Assembly (NCBI GenBank): GCA_002424635.1 | Contig: DIKT01000064.1 | Span: 1-39,474 of the forward strand | From: Desulfobulbaceae bacterium UBA5611 | GTDB taxonomy: Bacteria > Desulfobacterota > Desulfobulbia > Desulfobulbales > Desulfocapsaceae | Direction of reading: 5' to 3' | Length of the DNA: 39,474 nucleotides | In this document: in pieces, positions 8,116-16,751 of the stretch | How the letters are laid out: each line of letters starts with the position of its first letter | How positions within the stretch are numbered: position 1 is the stretch's first letter | The notes under the pieces: generated by a model | The model's database searches: none | Told to the model about the DNA's origin: nothing | What the model saw: the letters and a program-made list of their open reading frames with translations, nothing else | Program-made: the position numbers and the translations under genes

Positions 8116-9063
8116 TCATCTGTCATTGGTGGCCGGGGCCGTGCTGCCCTCAGTCAAAGTCTGGATAAAGGCCGCGCAGAGCGGCGAGAGCGACTGGTTT
8201 TTACGGGTGACCATATAAAAAGGGCGGATCATTCTGACGCCATCAATGGCCACGGCCACCAGGCTGCCATGGGCGATATCGTCTTTAACGGCCTGAGATG
8301 ACAGGATAGAAATGCCGATGGCGGCCTTGATTGATTGCCGGATGGCCTCGGTCGATCCTATCTCCGCCACCACATTCAGCTGGGCCGGATTGAGACCATG
8401 CTGTTCCAGGATGCGACCCACCGCCAGTCTGGTCCCGGAAGAATGATCCCGCATAATAAATGGTTCTTCGGTCAGCTGTTTGACCGTGATCTGCCGCCGG
8501 CTGGCCCAGGGGTGATCGGCGGTGACGGCCAGGATCAGCTCATCGCTGAAAATCTCCTGCCAGGTCAGGCCATTTTCCCGCCATTGTGCCCCCAGAATCC
8601 CCATCTCCAGTTCACCGGAGAGAATCTCATTGGCAATAGTCCGGGAGCCGGCGATCCGCAGGGCAATGGTGATATCCGGATAATCTTTTTTAAAAGCGCC
8701 GATTTTTTGCGGTAGAATATAGGCCCCGGGAATAGTGCCGGCGCCAATGGCCAGGCGGCCGGCCAGGCTTCCTGAATAGTGGCCCAGATTGTCGAGGACC
8801 TCCTGCTGCAGATGCAGCATCTTTCTGGCGTAGGCATAAAGAATCTTGCCGGCCTCCGAGGTCTTGATTTCACGACCGCCATTGGAGCCGGGGCTGTTGG
8901 TGGAACGCCCCAGTCTATTGATCAGGCGCTGGCCGATTTCCTGCTCCAGGGCGCGGATATGCTCACTGATGGTGGGCTGCGACAGAAACATGGCCTCGGC
9001 CGCTCTGGTGAAACTTTTTAATTCGATGACTTTGCAATAGATAGCCAGTTTATGCAGATCCAT
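8116..9063 (-). CDS. LysR-family regulator, probably selenium-associated
   Basis: A 315-residue LysR-type transcription factor. The N-terminal winged helix-turn-helix (residues 1-60) contains AAEAMFLSQPTISEHIRAL. The effector-binding domain spans about 90-300 (GRLAIGAGTIPGAYILP, later SGTRLAVG). Compared with most LysR proteins there is a roughly 10-residue insertion (STNSPGSNGG) at the wing-to-linker junction before KTSEAG. It diverges from yedF with a 180-bp shared intergenic region holding a LysR-type operator. This arrangement matches regulators annotated as selenium metabolism-associated LysR. The effector is unknown and regulation of yedF is inferred from position. Confidence 0.88.
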   Translation of the reverse strand: MDLHKLAIYCKVIELKSFTRAAEAMFLSQPTISEHIRALEQEIGQRLINRLGRSTNSPGSNGGREIKTSEAGKILYAYARKMLHLQQEVLDNLGHYSGSLAGRLAIGAGTIPGAYILPQKIGAFKKDYPDITIALRIAGSRTIANEILSGELEMGILGAQWRENGLTWQEIFSDELILAVTADHPWASRRQITVKQLTEEPFIMRDHSSGTRLAVGRILEQHGLNPAQLNVVAEIGSTEAIRQSIKAAIGISILSSQAVKDDIAHGSLVAVAIDGVRMIRPFYMVTRKNQSLSPLCAAFIQTLTEGSTAPATNDR

Positions 9064-9161
9064 TAATCCCCCTGAGTGCTTAAGTTTGGCTGGTTTTTAG
9101 AAAGAGCCGTTCGGCAGCATAGCTTTTTACCCCGCAAGTTGCTTTCCCACATCGGAATTAT

Positions 9162-9194
9162 CTATTTGACCAATAGGATGGCAAAAGATAATTA
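9162..9194 (+). promoter_or_regulatory. yedF promoter with overlapping LysR-type operator
   Basis: A dyad CTATT-TGACC-AATAG at 9162-9176 fits the T-N11-A pattern of LysR boxes. It overlaps a -35-like TTGACC (9166-9171), followed 17 bases on by TAATTA (9189-9194). A wider pair ATTATCT (9157-9163) / AGATAAT (9186-9192) frames it. It lies in the divergent lysR/yedF region. Confidence 0.45.
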
Positions 9195-9243
9195 ATGTAG
9201 AATACAGATTTTAACAGATGTAAAGGAAAAGGAGTAAAAGCTT

Positions 9244-9870
9244 ATGAGGCAGATAGATTGTCGCGGTTTGAATTGTCCGGAGCCGGTATTAAAAGCCAAG
9301 GCTGCCTTGGAGCAAGAGGATGGCGAGTCTTTTGCCATCCTGGTGGATAATGAGGCGTCACGGGATAATGTCCTGCGTTTTGGTCAGAGTCGTAATTGCC
9401 GGGTGCAAGCAGCCAAGCTGGCGGAAGATGCTTTTCAGCTCATTTTCGCCGCCGCCGACAACAAAACTAACTCTGCCGCTTTTGATGAGGCGGCTTACAA
9501 CTGTGAGCCTGTTAGCCGGCTGCCGGCTGCCGGTAAGCTGGTCTATGTGATTGCTTCCGACTGCATGGGGCGGGGCAGTGATGATCTGGGTTGGGCCCTG
9601 ATGCAGACCTACATCACCACGATTAAGGAGATATCGCCGCTACCCAGCCGGATTCTTTTTTATAATGGCGGAGTCAAGCTGGTAGCGACAGCGGGCAAGG
9701 CGCTGGAAGCCTTACAGGCCTTGGAAAAGAAAGGAGTCAGGATTTTATCCTGTGGCACCTGTCTGGAGTTTTTCAAACTGGAAAAGAAGCTGCAGGTTGG
9801 GACCATTACCAATATGTATGAGATCCTGGACAGTATGGCTGCCGCTGACAAGGTGGTTGGCCCGTTCTGA
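9244..9870 (+). CDS. yedF: YedF, selenium-metabolism sulfurtransferase-like protein
   Basis: A 208-residue cytoplasmic protein with two domains. The N-terminal TusA/SirA-like domain (1-70) carries CRGLNCPEP, with Cys11 in the CPxP motif that carries sulfur or selenium in related proteins. The C-terminal DsrE-like domain (about 97-205) includes SCGTC (Cys170, Cys173). This fusion is typical of selenoprotein-producing bacteria and is thought to handle reactive selenium, although its reaction is not established. The start ATG follows AAGGAG at a 9-base spacing. It diverges from the LysR gene and converges on the CBS-ACT gene 7 bases away. No selA, selB, selC or selD was found in the window. Confidence 0.92.
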   Translation: MRQIDCRGLNCPEPVLKAKAALEQEDGESFAILVDNEASRDNVLRFGQSRNCRVQAAKLAEDAFQLIFAAADNKTNSAAFDEAAYNCEPVSRLPAAGKLVYVIASDCMGRGSDDLGWALMQTYITTIKEISPLPSRILFYNGGVKLVATAGKALEALQALEKKGVRILSCGTCLEFFKLEKKLQVGTITNMYEILDSMAAADKVVGPF

Positions 9871-9877
9871 CCGGTCT

Positions 9878-10531
9878 CTAGGTATCAGCCATTCCTTCCG
9901 GGTCAAAGCGCATGATCCGGTTGATCCGGCAGCCGGATTGCCAGAAGGCATCTATCAGGTCATCGAGATTATCGCCATCCAGGCGGACCGTGAGCAGGTC
10001 ATGTTCAGGACTGAAATCCTGATAGATCGAGATGGCGGTGATCGTGATGGCAAATTGTTTGCACAGTTTAACGACCTGGAAAAGTTCATTGGGGCCATGG
10101 CCGATCTTCATCTCGATGCGAGCCCCGTTTTTTCCCGCCCCCAAAATTTCAGTCAGGGCCATAAAGATATCGGATTCGGTGATAATACCGACCAAGGTAT
10201 TGTTTTCAATAACCGGTAAGCCGCCGATCTTGTTGCGGCGCATCGTCAGAGCAATATCCTCCAGTGGAGCCATCGGCTCGGCAGTAATGGGATTTTGCGT
10301 CATATGGGCCGCGACTGTACTCTGGGCCGCTATCCGCCTGGTATTTTCATCACAACTGGCGGGGATGCCCTTCTGGATATCCTCCCTGGTCAGGATACCG
10401 ACCAGCAGCTGGTCTTTTGTCACCAGCAGCCGTCTGATCTTCTTCTCCTGCATCAGTGCTTCTGCCTCGGCCAAGGTCTGATCCGGGGCAATGGTGACGA
10501 CATCTTTTTTCATCCATAGTTTGACGAACAT
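9878..10531 (-). CDS. CBS-pair and ACT-domain protein (AcuB-like)
   Basis: A 217-residue cytoplasmic ligand-sensing protein. Two CBS motifs (about residues 5-60 and 75-130; GILTRED and GIITESD are their signature ends) form a Bateman module that usually binds adenine nucleotides. An ACT-like domain follows (about 138-205), a fold that often binds amino acids. The architecture resembles AcuB-type proteins. I chose the ATG at 10531 because TTGGAG lies just upstream; an upstream in-frame TTG overlaps that site. The target enzyme is unknown and no acu genes are nearby. It lies 113 bp downstream of the DUF342 gene on the same strand. Confidence 0.82.
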   Translation of the reverse strand: MFVKLWMKKDVVTIAPDQTLAEAEALMQEKKIRRLLVTKDQLLVGILTREDIQKGIPASCDENTRRIAAQSTVAAHMTQNPITAEPMAPLEDIALTMRRNKIGGLPVIENNTLVGIITESDIFMALTEILGAGKNGARIEMKIGHGPNELFQVVKLCKQFAITITAISIYQDFSPEHDLLTVRLDGDNLDDLIDAFWQSGCRINRIMRFDPEGMADT

Positions 10532-10644
10532 GCTGAACTCCAATTGGTGTTAAGTCTTTGCAGAAAAGGATGCGCTCTCCAGGTTCCGTAAATACCAGTC
10601 CTCAGGCAGTAAAAAATTGGCAGCTAGGATGGTTGGAGTTTGAC

Positions 10645-12312
10645 CTACAGAGCATGGAAAATCAGCTCCTGCATATCTTCACTGAGAGTAATTTTTCTGG
10701 CTGTTATCGTCTTTTCTACCATTGTTGTAATATTGCCGATCCGCAGTACGGTACCGGCAAAGATTTGATCATAAACCTTTATAGACAGGCTTTTGAGGCG
10801 GTTGTTTCTTTCTTCGGGGCTGTCTCCCTTCTGGCCAGTTGTTAAATTCAATTTATGAAGATCATGGTTCATCTCTGCCAGTTCCTCTGTCATTACTTGC
10901 CGAAAGGGCAACAGGCTGTTCCGGCCGTGCAACTGCAGGCAGCGCTCCAGTTCCTCTTCTTTTTCCAGGATTTCCTGCTGCAGGGTCTCATATCGAAGGT
11001 ACTGTTTGGCATCGGTACCGGCCGCCAGCAGGGCAGGATTTGCATTGTCTGATCCTACCTGACCCAGGCTGAGATTGCCGCCGGCCATGGTAATGCCGCC
11101 GATGATCTTGCTGTCATCCTGGCAATGGATATCAGCCCCGGCAAAGATTCGGCTGTAATAGGCCTGTCTACGGATAATGACCGTGCCGCCGGCTATAATG
11201 GTGGCCTGTTCGATAAAAGGGATGTCCGCATCACCGCTGATCCGTATGGTGGTCTGTTTGCCGCTGGCCCCCTCTTTGATGACTAAATTACCATGGGAGA
11301 TCACAGTTGCCGATCTGACCCCGCCGCCGATTCGCAAGTCGCCATGCGCACTTACCTGAAATCCAGGGAGGATCGATCCCCCAATATCCACGGCATCTTT
11401 GGCCTCGATATTGCCGGTGCTGAAATTGATATCGCCGGGGATGGTCAATTTAGAACAGACCCTGATGGTATTATCCACCACCGAGACGATGCCTGGTTTG
11501 CCGGCTCGGATCTCGCCGCTTTCTTCATTAAAGATGGCGTTATCAGCGGTGCTGACTTTGATATCCTGCCCCGCCTGCTGTGGAAGCAGAAAGCCGAGGA
11601 CATTGGTACCGGCGGTACCATCAGTGGCCGGAACTTTGGTGGCGATGAGTTCTCCTTTGCGGACACTGGTAAACATCTTGCGCTCATGAAAATCGATCCT
11701 GCCGTCGCCCATAATTTTTCCGGGGATGGAGCCCAGTTCGAGCTCAAAACGCAGATGGGCATCCTGTCCGGCTATGGGCTGTGAACCCTTGGCGATGAGG
11801 GCCTCAGTAATAATTATCAACTCTTCCTGGCTCTGCTCCAGGTAGCCCAGCAGGATTTCTCTGTTCAGGCCATAACCGATTCCGGCCTGTTTGAGGAGCT
11901 CTTCCAGGGCCTCGATTTGGATAGGGGGTGATCCCGGCAGGGGTGGATAAAGCGTCAGGTAGGCTTCCATTTTATCAGGGCTGATGGTGACAAGCGGCGT
12001 GATCGAGATGATTACTGTCTCGCCTTTCTTATTGATATCTTGTTTGATCTGCGGATAGCCGGCCACTGTTGCCAGAAGGGCGTTTCCTGTGGCGGAGAAA
12101 TGGGTATGGAGGCCGGGCAGCAATTCAGTGGTTTTAGCCGGGATGGTCTCTCCGGAGGTTGCCGCTGTAAGGGGCAGTGAAGCCAGGATCTGCTCGGGCT
12201 TGACCAGTTCTATGGTCTTGAGCGATTCCACGGAGCCTTCTTTGTTCACTGAAATTGATTTAATAGCGAAAAAAAAGTCTACCGTTGATGCCTGTTCTGT
12301 GGATGTCAGCAT
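10645..12312 (-). CDS. FapA-family (DUF342) polymer-binding-type protein
   Basis: A 555-residue cytoplasmic protein of the FapA/DUF342 family. The N-terminal 170 residues are variable. The central part (about 175-450) has the typical short, glycine-rich strands of a right-handed beta-helix (IGGSILPGF, IGGGVRSATV, IIGGITMAGG). The C-terminal 100 residues are helical with a Glu-rich coiled-coil region (QQEILEKEEELERCL). Family members have been linked to flagellar assembly or cell-surface polymer control, but no flagellar gene is here, so the role is unassigned. I place the start at the ATG at 12312; an in-frame TTG is two codons upstream. The AT-rich 160-bp gap upstream (12319-12479) probably contains its promoter. 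Confidence 0.8.
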   Translation of the reverse strand: MLTSTEQASTVDFFFAIKSISVNKEGSVESLKTIELVKPEQILASLPLTAATSGETIPAKTTELLPGLHTHFSATGNALLATVAGYPQIKQDINKKGETVIISITPLVTISPDKMEAYLTLYPPLPGSPPIQIEALEELLKQAGIGYGLNREILLGYLEQSQEELIIITEALIAKGSQPIAGQDAHLRFELELGSIPGKIMGDGRIDFHERKMFTSVRKGELIATKVPATDGTAGTNVLGFLLPQQAGQDIKVSTADNAIFNEESGEIRAGKPGIVSVVDNTIRVCSKLTIPGDINFSTGNIEAKDAVDIGGSILPGFQVSAHGDLRIGGGVRSATVISHGNLVIKEGASGKQTTIRISGDADIPFIEQATIIAGGTVIIRRQAYYSRIFAGADIHCQDDSKIIGGITMAGGNLSLGQVGSDNANPALLAAGTDAKQYLRYETLQQEILEKEEELERCLQLHGRNSLLPFRQVMTEELAEMNHDLHKLNLTTGQKGDSPEERNNRLKSLSIKVYDQIFAGTVLRIGNITTMVEKTITARKITLSEDMQELIFHAL

Positions 12313-12479
12313 GGTCAAGATTTCTTTTTATTTATAACTAAGGATTAGCTCAGATCTTAGAGTAACTTCAGGGTATTTTTGAAACTTTCCCGCGGGCATA
12401 TAATTTTATAGTTTTTTTATTGTAGCGCATCATGTGGGCTAAATAAATTTTTAAATTCTAATCATATATAATTTTTCAG

Positions 12480-13229
12480 TTATCGCGGCCAGCCACTGAG
12501 CCTGAGAATTGCTTCATTGGCAATGATGAGTCCAAAGATGCCGGTCAGGGTCGGCAGGCTGCCAAGAGTGCGCCGTTGACGGCCCCGGTCAGCAAGAGGA
12601 GCATCGATGTCCAGTGACAGCTCTTCTAATTCCGGATAGCTGTAGGCTACAGCTTCGGTGGAAAAGACACAAGAGATGCCTCGTTCTATGCCGCTGCGTC
12701 TGAGTCTCTGGCGCAGCCGTCTGGCCAGAGGGCAGTTCTTGGTATCCATAATATCAGCAATGCGAATCTGGGTGGGATCGCTGCGCAGGGCCGCTCCCAT
12801 GGATGAAATGATAGGAATGCGTCGTTGATGAGCCGCACACAGCAGTTGCACTTTAGGGTTCATCGAATCAATAGCATCGATCAGGATGTCCGGTTGGGGA
12901 CTCAGAATCTGCTCGACACTGTCAGCGCCGGCAAACAGTTGCAGGGCCTCAACCCGACAGGCGGGATTGATGGCGGCGATGCGCTTTCGGGCTACCTCAA
13001 CCTTGGGTTGGCCCAGGGTTGTGTCCAGGGCCATAATCTGCCGGTTGATATTCGATGATTGGATGGTATCAAAGTCAACCAGCCGGAGTCGGGTGATTCC
13101 AGACCGGGCTAAGGCTTCAGCCACATGTCCGCCCACCGCGCCGATGCCGACGATGGTGATGAAACTCTGTTGCAGTAAATTGAATCCTTCTTCACCGAGG
13201 AAGGATTGTATGCGTGAAAATCTCTCCAT
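12480..13229 (-). CDS. tcdA: tRNA threonylcarbamoyladenosine dehydratase
   Basis: An ATP-dependent E1/ThiF-like enzyme that cyclises t6A at position 37 of ANN-decoding tRNAs to ct6A. The 249-residue protein has the nucleotide motif GIGAVGG (residues 28-34), an acidic turn VDFD, and the SNINRQ segment typical of the family. Its length matches E. coli TcdA. A cysteine lies in DTKNCPLARR, and GISCVFSTE follows. It overlaps the 3' end of the TatD-family gene by 38 bases on the same strand, so the two are co-transcribed and probably translationally coupled. Confidence 0.9.
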   Translation of the reverse strand: MERFSRIQSFLGEEGFNLLQQSFITIVGIGAVGGHVAEALARSGITRLRLVDFDTIQSSNINRQIMALDTTLGQPKVEVARKRIAAINPACRVEALQLFAGADSVEQILSPQPDILIDAIDSMNPKVQLLCAAHQRRIPIISSMGAALRSDPTQIRIADIMDTKNCPLARRLRQRLRRSGIERGISCVFSTEAVAYSYPELEELSLDIDAPLADRGRQRRTLGSLPTLTGIFGLIIANEAILRLSGWPR

Positions 13230-13971
13230 TGTTCCATATCTCTTGGCGGAATTCGTCCAGGGGCGTCTCTTTGAGGGTGGCTACCAACCGGTACAGTTGA
13301 ATGATAGCAGCCGGTTCAGCAGAGAATACTGTCTGGTTGTTAGGTTTACCCGGGGCATCGCTTTCCAGCAGCAGGTTTGTCAGCGGGGTGGCCAGCAAAC
13401 AATGGTGCATTTTGTGGTCGTTGTCCAGTCTGGCGGAAAAAGAGATAAAGCAGCCAAGCCGGAGCAACCGCTGCAGGATGTCCTCGGAGCCTGAAAAAGC
13501 ATGAATCATTATTGGTGGCAGCGGCCTGGTTAATTGTTCCAGCATGGCCACGATTCGACCCCAGGCCTTGACGCAGTGGATAACTATGGGCCGGCTGAGC
13601 TCCACGGCCATCTGCAGCTGGGTCTCAAAGAGCAATTGCTGCTGGCCAAAATCAGCGCGGCAGCATTTATCCAGGCCTATTTCGCCCACCCCGGCCGCTG
13701 TCTGGACAAGCAGGCTGCGCAGCCTTTTGTCCCAGCCGCTGGTGGCAGTCTCCGCCCACCAGGGATGGATGCCTAGAAACGGCAGTATTTCCTGTCTGGT
13801 TAGGGCCAGCTCAACCACTGCCTGCCAGTCTTTTTCCGCAGTAGCATTGCACAGCATTCGCGCCACTCCCGCAGCTCTTGCTCTCTCGAACATGGCCTCT
13901 CTTACCGGAATCAGGCGATTGGCCTGCAGATGGCAGTGGCTGTCCAGGTATCTGGCTGGCGACAATATCAT
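13192..13971 (-). CDS. TatD-family metal-dependent hydrolase
   Basis: A 259-residue TIM-barrel hydrolase. Metal ligands are visible: DSHCH (His12, His14), a Glu in GEIGLD, His in VIHC, His in HAFSG, and Asp in ESDAP near the end. TatD proteins act as magnesium-dependent deoxyribonucleases or exonucleases; this divergent member may have another phosphoester substrate. The motif DSHCH replaces the more common DTHCH. The ATG at 13971 has no strong ribosome site. It heads a two-gene unit with tcdA. Confidence 0.85.
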   Translation of the reverse strand: MILSPARYLDSHCHLQANRLIPVREAMFERARAAGVARMLCNATAEKDWQAVVELALTRQEILPFLGIHPWWAETATSGWDKRLRSLLVQTAAGVGEIGLDKCCRADFGQQQLLFETQLQMAVELSRPIVIHCVKAWGRIVAMLEQLTRPLPPIMIHAFSGSEDILQRLLRLGCFISFSARLDNDHKMHHCLLATPLTNLLLESDAPGKPNNQTVFSAEPAAIIQLYRLVATLKETPLDEFRQEIWNNGEIFTHTILPR

Positions 13972-14116
13972 TTTTCGTAGATACGGGAATCCTGCGAGCG
14001 TAGAGTCAGCAGAAAAAGTTGATATGCATAGAATTCTGAGGAGGAGGCGTATTTACGGCAAGTCGCCGGAGAAGGTTGCAATCTCATAAAGATCCGGGCT
14101 TTGACAGGCGTCATCA

Positions 14117-15160
14117 TTATTTATTCCAGGAGAACAGCCGCGCGGCAATAGTCAGGGAGATGATGGTAATGATCACCAAAATTAAGCACTCGCGCTGGAC
14201 ATCGACCAGAGAGGCCCCCTCATTCATGATTTTCCGCGCCCCGGTCAATAAATGGGTCAAAGGGAAGATCTTGGCGAGGGTCTGGACCCAGACGGGAGAG
14301 CCTTCGAGAGAAAACCAGACCTCTGAGAGAAACATCATGGGCCAGGACACGAAGTTGAGGATGCCGCTGGTAAACTCTTCGCTGGTGCCGCGGGCCGCCA
14401 GGACCAGACCCATGGAGCAGAGGCTGAGGCCGCCGAGGAAAAAGATCAGAGCCAAGGCCCCATAACTGCCGTGGACCTGGAATTTAAAGATCAGGTGGGA
14501 GCCGATCCAGACGATGACAATAGTGAACATGAGCAGAAAAATACGGGAGAGCATCTGGGCGCTCAGATATTCAAGCGGAGTGAGGGGCGTGGCTTTGAGC
14601 CGTTTCAACGCGCCATTTTTACGATAGCGGACCACCACATAACCGACCCCCCAGAGCGCCGAAAACATCATATTCATGCCGAGAATGCCGGGAAAAAGCC
14701 AGTCGATATAGCGGATCTGGACGCCCCTGACCAGCTGTTTTGTGGCCAGTTTCTCACTGGCGGGGACAAGCGAGGCCAGAAAGATCTGCTCGGCAATGTA
14801 GCCATTGGGGGAAGAATCATTAATCCAGTAACGGTGGTCCGGGGAGCGGCTGTCGAGTAGCAAGTCAATTTTGTGATGCTGTAATTTCTGTTCACCCTCT
14901 ACCTGACTGGCAAAATTGATGAATTGCAGGTAGCGCCCCTGTTGAAAAGCAGCGGGCACCGTATTGGCCATACCTGCTTGCCGGCTCTCACCGGGAAAAA
15001 GACCAATCTTGAACTGGTTATGCTCCTTGGCCCCAAAGATCAGGCCAAAACCGACAATAATCAGGAAAGGGAAGGCAAAGTTCCAGCCAAAGGCCGCCCG
15101 GTCTCTGAAGAATTCATGATTTCTGGCCGTAAACATGGCCCACATCCGTTTAAAGTTCAT
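14117..15160 (-). CDS. ABC-2 type exporter permease
   Basis: A 347-residue inner-membrane protein. An N-terminal anchor (about 23-42) is followed by a roughly 130-residue extracytoplasmic domain. Five hydrophobic segments then fill about residues 155-345, ending in a short positively charged tail, as in ABC-2/YhgE-type exporters. It starts 26 bp after the ATP-binding gene and must form a transporter with it. The cargo is unknown; drug, lipid or polysaccharide export are all possible. The ATG lies after TTAACTTTAC with only a weak ribosome site. Confidence 0.88.
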   Translation of the reverse strand: MNFKRMWAMFTARNHEFFRDRAAFGWNFAFPFLIIVGFGLIFGAKEHNQFKIGLFPGESRQAGMANTVPAAFQQGRYLQFINFASQVEGEQKLQHHKIDLLLDSRSPDHRYWINDSSPNGYIAEQIFLASLVPASEKLATKQLVRGVQIRYIDWLFPGILGMNMMFSALWGVGYVVVRYRKNGALKRLKATPLTPLEYLSAQMLSRIFLLMFTIVIVWIGSHLIFKFQVHGSYGALALIFFLGGLSLCSMGLVLAARGTSEEFTSGILNFVSWPMMFLSEVWFSLEGSPVWVQTLAKIFPLTHLLTGARKIMNEGASLVDVQRECLILVIITIISLTIAARLFSWNK

Positions 15161-15186
15161 AGAAAAATTCTTGTAAAGTTAATAGG

Positions 15187-16071
15187 TTAATCCCTTAAAC
15201 CCTTGCCGGTCAGACCTAAAAAAACATCTTCCAGATTGGGTGTGTGGACAGCCAGTTCGGTCAGGTCGATATTGAGCTGCAGCAGGGTGTTCAGGCCTTC
15301 ATGGATCTGGCTGGTTTCAAGGACAATGGTCTTGTCGCGCCGCTTCCATTGAAAAGGCAGGTCGTCGAGGTTCATCTTGAAGGCCGCCTCCGGCAGAAGG
15401 ATAGAACTGCCCTGACAATGGCTCTGGATCAGCCGGGCCGGAGTGTCCCAGGCAATAATGCTGCCCGCATCCATGATCGCTACTTCATCGCAGAGGTATT
15501 CCGCCTCTTCCATGGAATGGGTAGTCATGATGATTGTTTTACCCTCCGCTTTGATCTGGAGGACTATATCCCATAAATTGCGGCGCGATTGCGGGTCAAG
15601 GCCGGTCGAAGGTTCATCGAGAAACACCAGATGCGGCCGGTTGATAAGGGCTAAGGCCAGCATCAATCGCTGCAGCTGGCCCCCGGACAGTTGATCGTTG
15701 CGTCTTGTTAGGATGGGCGTCAGGTCGCAGCGCTCGATCAAAAGGTCCAGGTCCTCCGGGTTTTGATATAATTGTTGGAAGGAGCTCAGGGTCTCAGCTA
15801 CGGACAGAAAATTGAGCAAGGAGGTCCGCTGGAATTGAATGCCGATTTCTTCGCGAAAGGAAGCCTTTCTCGGCAGTCCTTTGTACAGGATGTCGCCACT
15901 GCTGGGGGCGATAATGTCCTCGATAATCTCCATGGTCGTGCTTTTGCCCGCCCCATTTGGCCCCAACAGACCAAAACAGATGCCATCTTTTACCGCAAAA
16001 GAAGCATCGTTGACCGCTTTATTTCGTCCGAAGACCTTACTGAGCTTTCTGACTTCCAGTATATGATTCAT
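15187..16071 (-). CDS. ABC exporter ATP-binding subunit
   Basis: A 294-residue cytoplasmic ATPase of the CcmA/NatA/DrrA type. Walker A is GPNGAGKST (37-45), the signature is LSGGQLQRL, Walker B is LVFLDEPSTGLDP and the switch histidine is in TTHSMEEAEYLCD. A roughly 80-residue C-terminal extension follows the ATPase core. It is the first gene of a two-gene operon with the downstream permease. Its promoter would lie in 16072-16240, back to back with the promoter of the oxidative-stress region. Confidence 0.93.
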   Translation of the reverse strand: MNHILEVRKLSKVFGRNKAVNDASFAVKDGICFGLLGPNGAGKSTTMEIIEDIIAPSSGDILYKGLPRKASFREEIGIQFQRTSLLNFLSVAETLSSFQQLYQNPEDLDLLIERCDLTPILTRRNDQLSGGQLQRLMLALALINRPHLVFLDEPSTGLDPQSRRNLWDIVLQIKAEGKTIIMTTHSMEEAEYLCDEVAIMDAGSIIAWDTPARLIQSHCQGSSILLPEAAFKMNLDDLPFQWKRRDKTIVLETSQIHEGLNTLLQLNIDLTELAVHTPNLEDVFLGLTGKGLRD

Positions 16072-16243
16072 GATAAACCTGATTGTTATTGATTGGGATT
16101 TTACTATAGCATATTACAGGAGCTTTATCTTTCTGAATAAAAAGTGTCTACCCTGATAGGTTTTACGGCCAAAGGAATCTCCTCCAGTAAGGAACTGCCT
16201 ATTCTGGTTATGACCTTTCTGATCTTATACCCATCTTTTATGC

Positions 16244-16272
16244 TTGACCTGAGAATGATTATCAACTATAAA
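16244..16272 (+). promoter_or_regulatory. sigma-70-type promoter with a Fur/PerR-like box in its spacer
   Basis: A -35 TTGACC (16244-16249) and a -10 TATAAA (16267-16272) are 17 bp apart. Between them, TGAGAATGATTATCA (16250-16264) matches the 7-1-7 Fur-family consensus TGATAATNATTATCA at all defined positions but one. A bound Fur or PerR repressor would block RNA polymerase. The first gene downstream starts at 16469, leaving a 5' leader of about 190 bases. Confidence 0.65.
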
Positions 16273-16305
16273 AAATAGTCATTATTAACCAGTATGTAGC
16301 TTGTG

Positions 16306-16318
16306 TTGCGGTCCGCAA
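16306..16318. promoter_or_regulatory. 13-bp perfect palindrome in the leader
   Basis: TTGCGG-T-CCGCAA lies 34 bp downstream of the putative -10 and 150 bp before the winged-helix gene. It is operator-like; its binding protein is unknown. Confidence 0.25.
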
Positions 16319-16468
16319 TGTCGGTCACCATTCTGGAGATTAGAATTATTGTCAAGCCTTATCAAAAAAGAAATTATCCTTCACATGGGGTGATGGATAG
16401 GTATATTATTAATTGACGCCTCAAATATTTGATCTGATCGTCAAATGGCGTAGCAAAGGAGCTAAACA

Positions 16469-16702
16469 ATGAAATGTGGATGCAGCAACAAGCAACTCAC
16501 CGATGAGCAAAAAAAAATATTACAGGCGCTGAGTGCTTGTGCTGGTCCTTGTACCAGCAAAGATATGGCAACCGCCACTGGTCTTGATACCAAGATAGTC
16601 AGTGCCGGAATTACTGATTTGAAGAAACAAGGCTATATCGATAGTCCGGTGCGCTGTAAATGTGGCATCACCGCTGCAGGTCTTGCGGCCCTAAACAGTT
16701 GA
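16469..16702 (+). CDS. small cysteine-rich winged-helix protein
   Basis: A 77-residue protein with a helix-turn-helix pattern (DEQKKILQAL, SKDMATATGLD, TKIVSAGITDLKKQGYI) like a minimal winged helix. Six cysteines are arranged as C3-x-C5, C24-x3-C28 and C63-x-C65, suggesting a bound metal, an Fe-S cluster or a redox switch. Its place as first gene after the Fur/PerR-like promoter and before peroxiredoxin suggests a redox- or metal-responsive regulator; this is inference. The start ATG follows AAAGGAG at a good distance. I do not recognise a named family. Confidence 0.7.
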   Translation: MKCGCSNKQLTDEQKKILQALSACAGPCTSKDMATATGLDTKIVSAGITDLKKQGYIDSPVRCKCGITAAGLAALNS

Positions 16703-16751
16703 GCCTGATGATAATGGCATCTAAGTCTAATTTAACCGAGGAAAGAATAGG

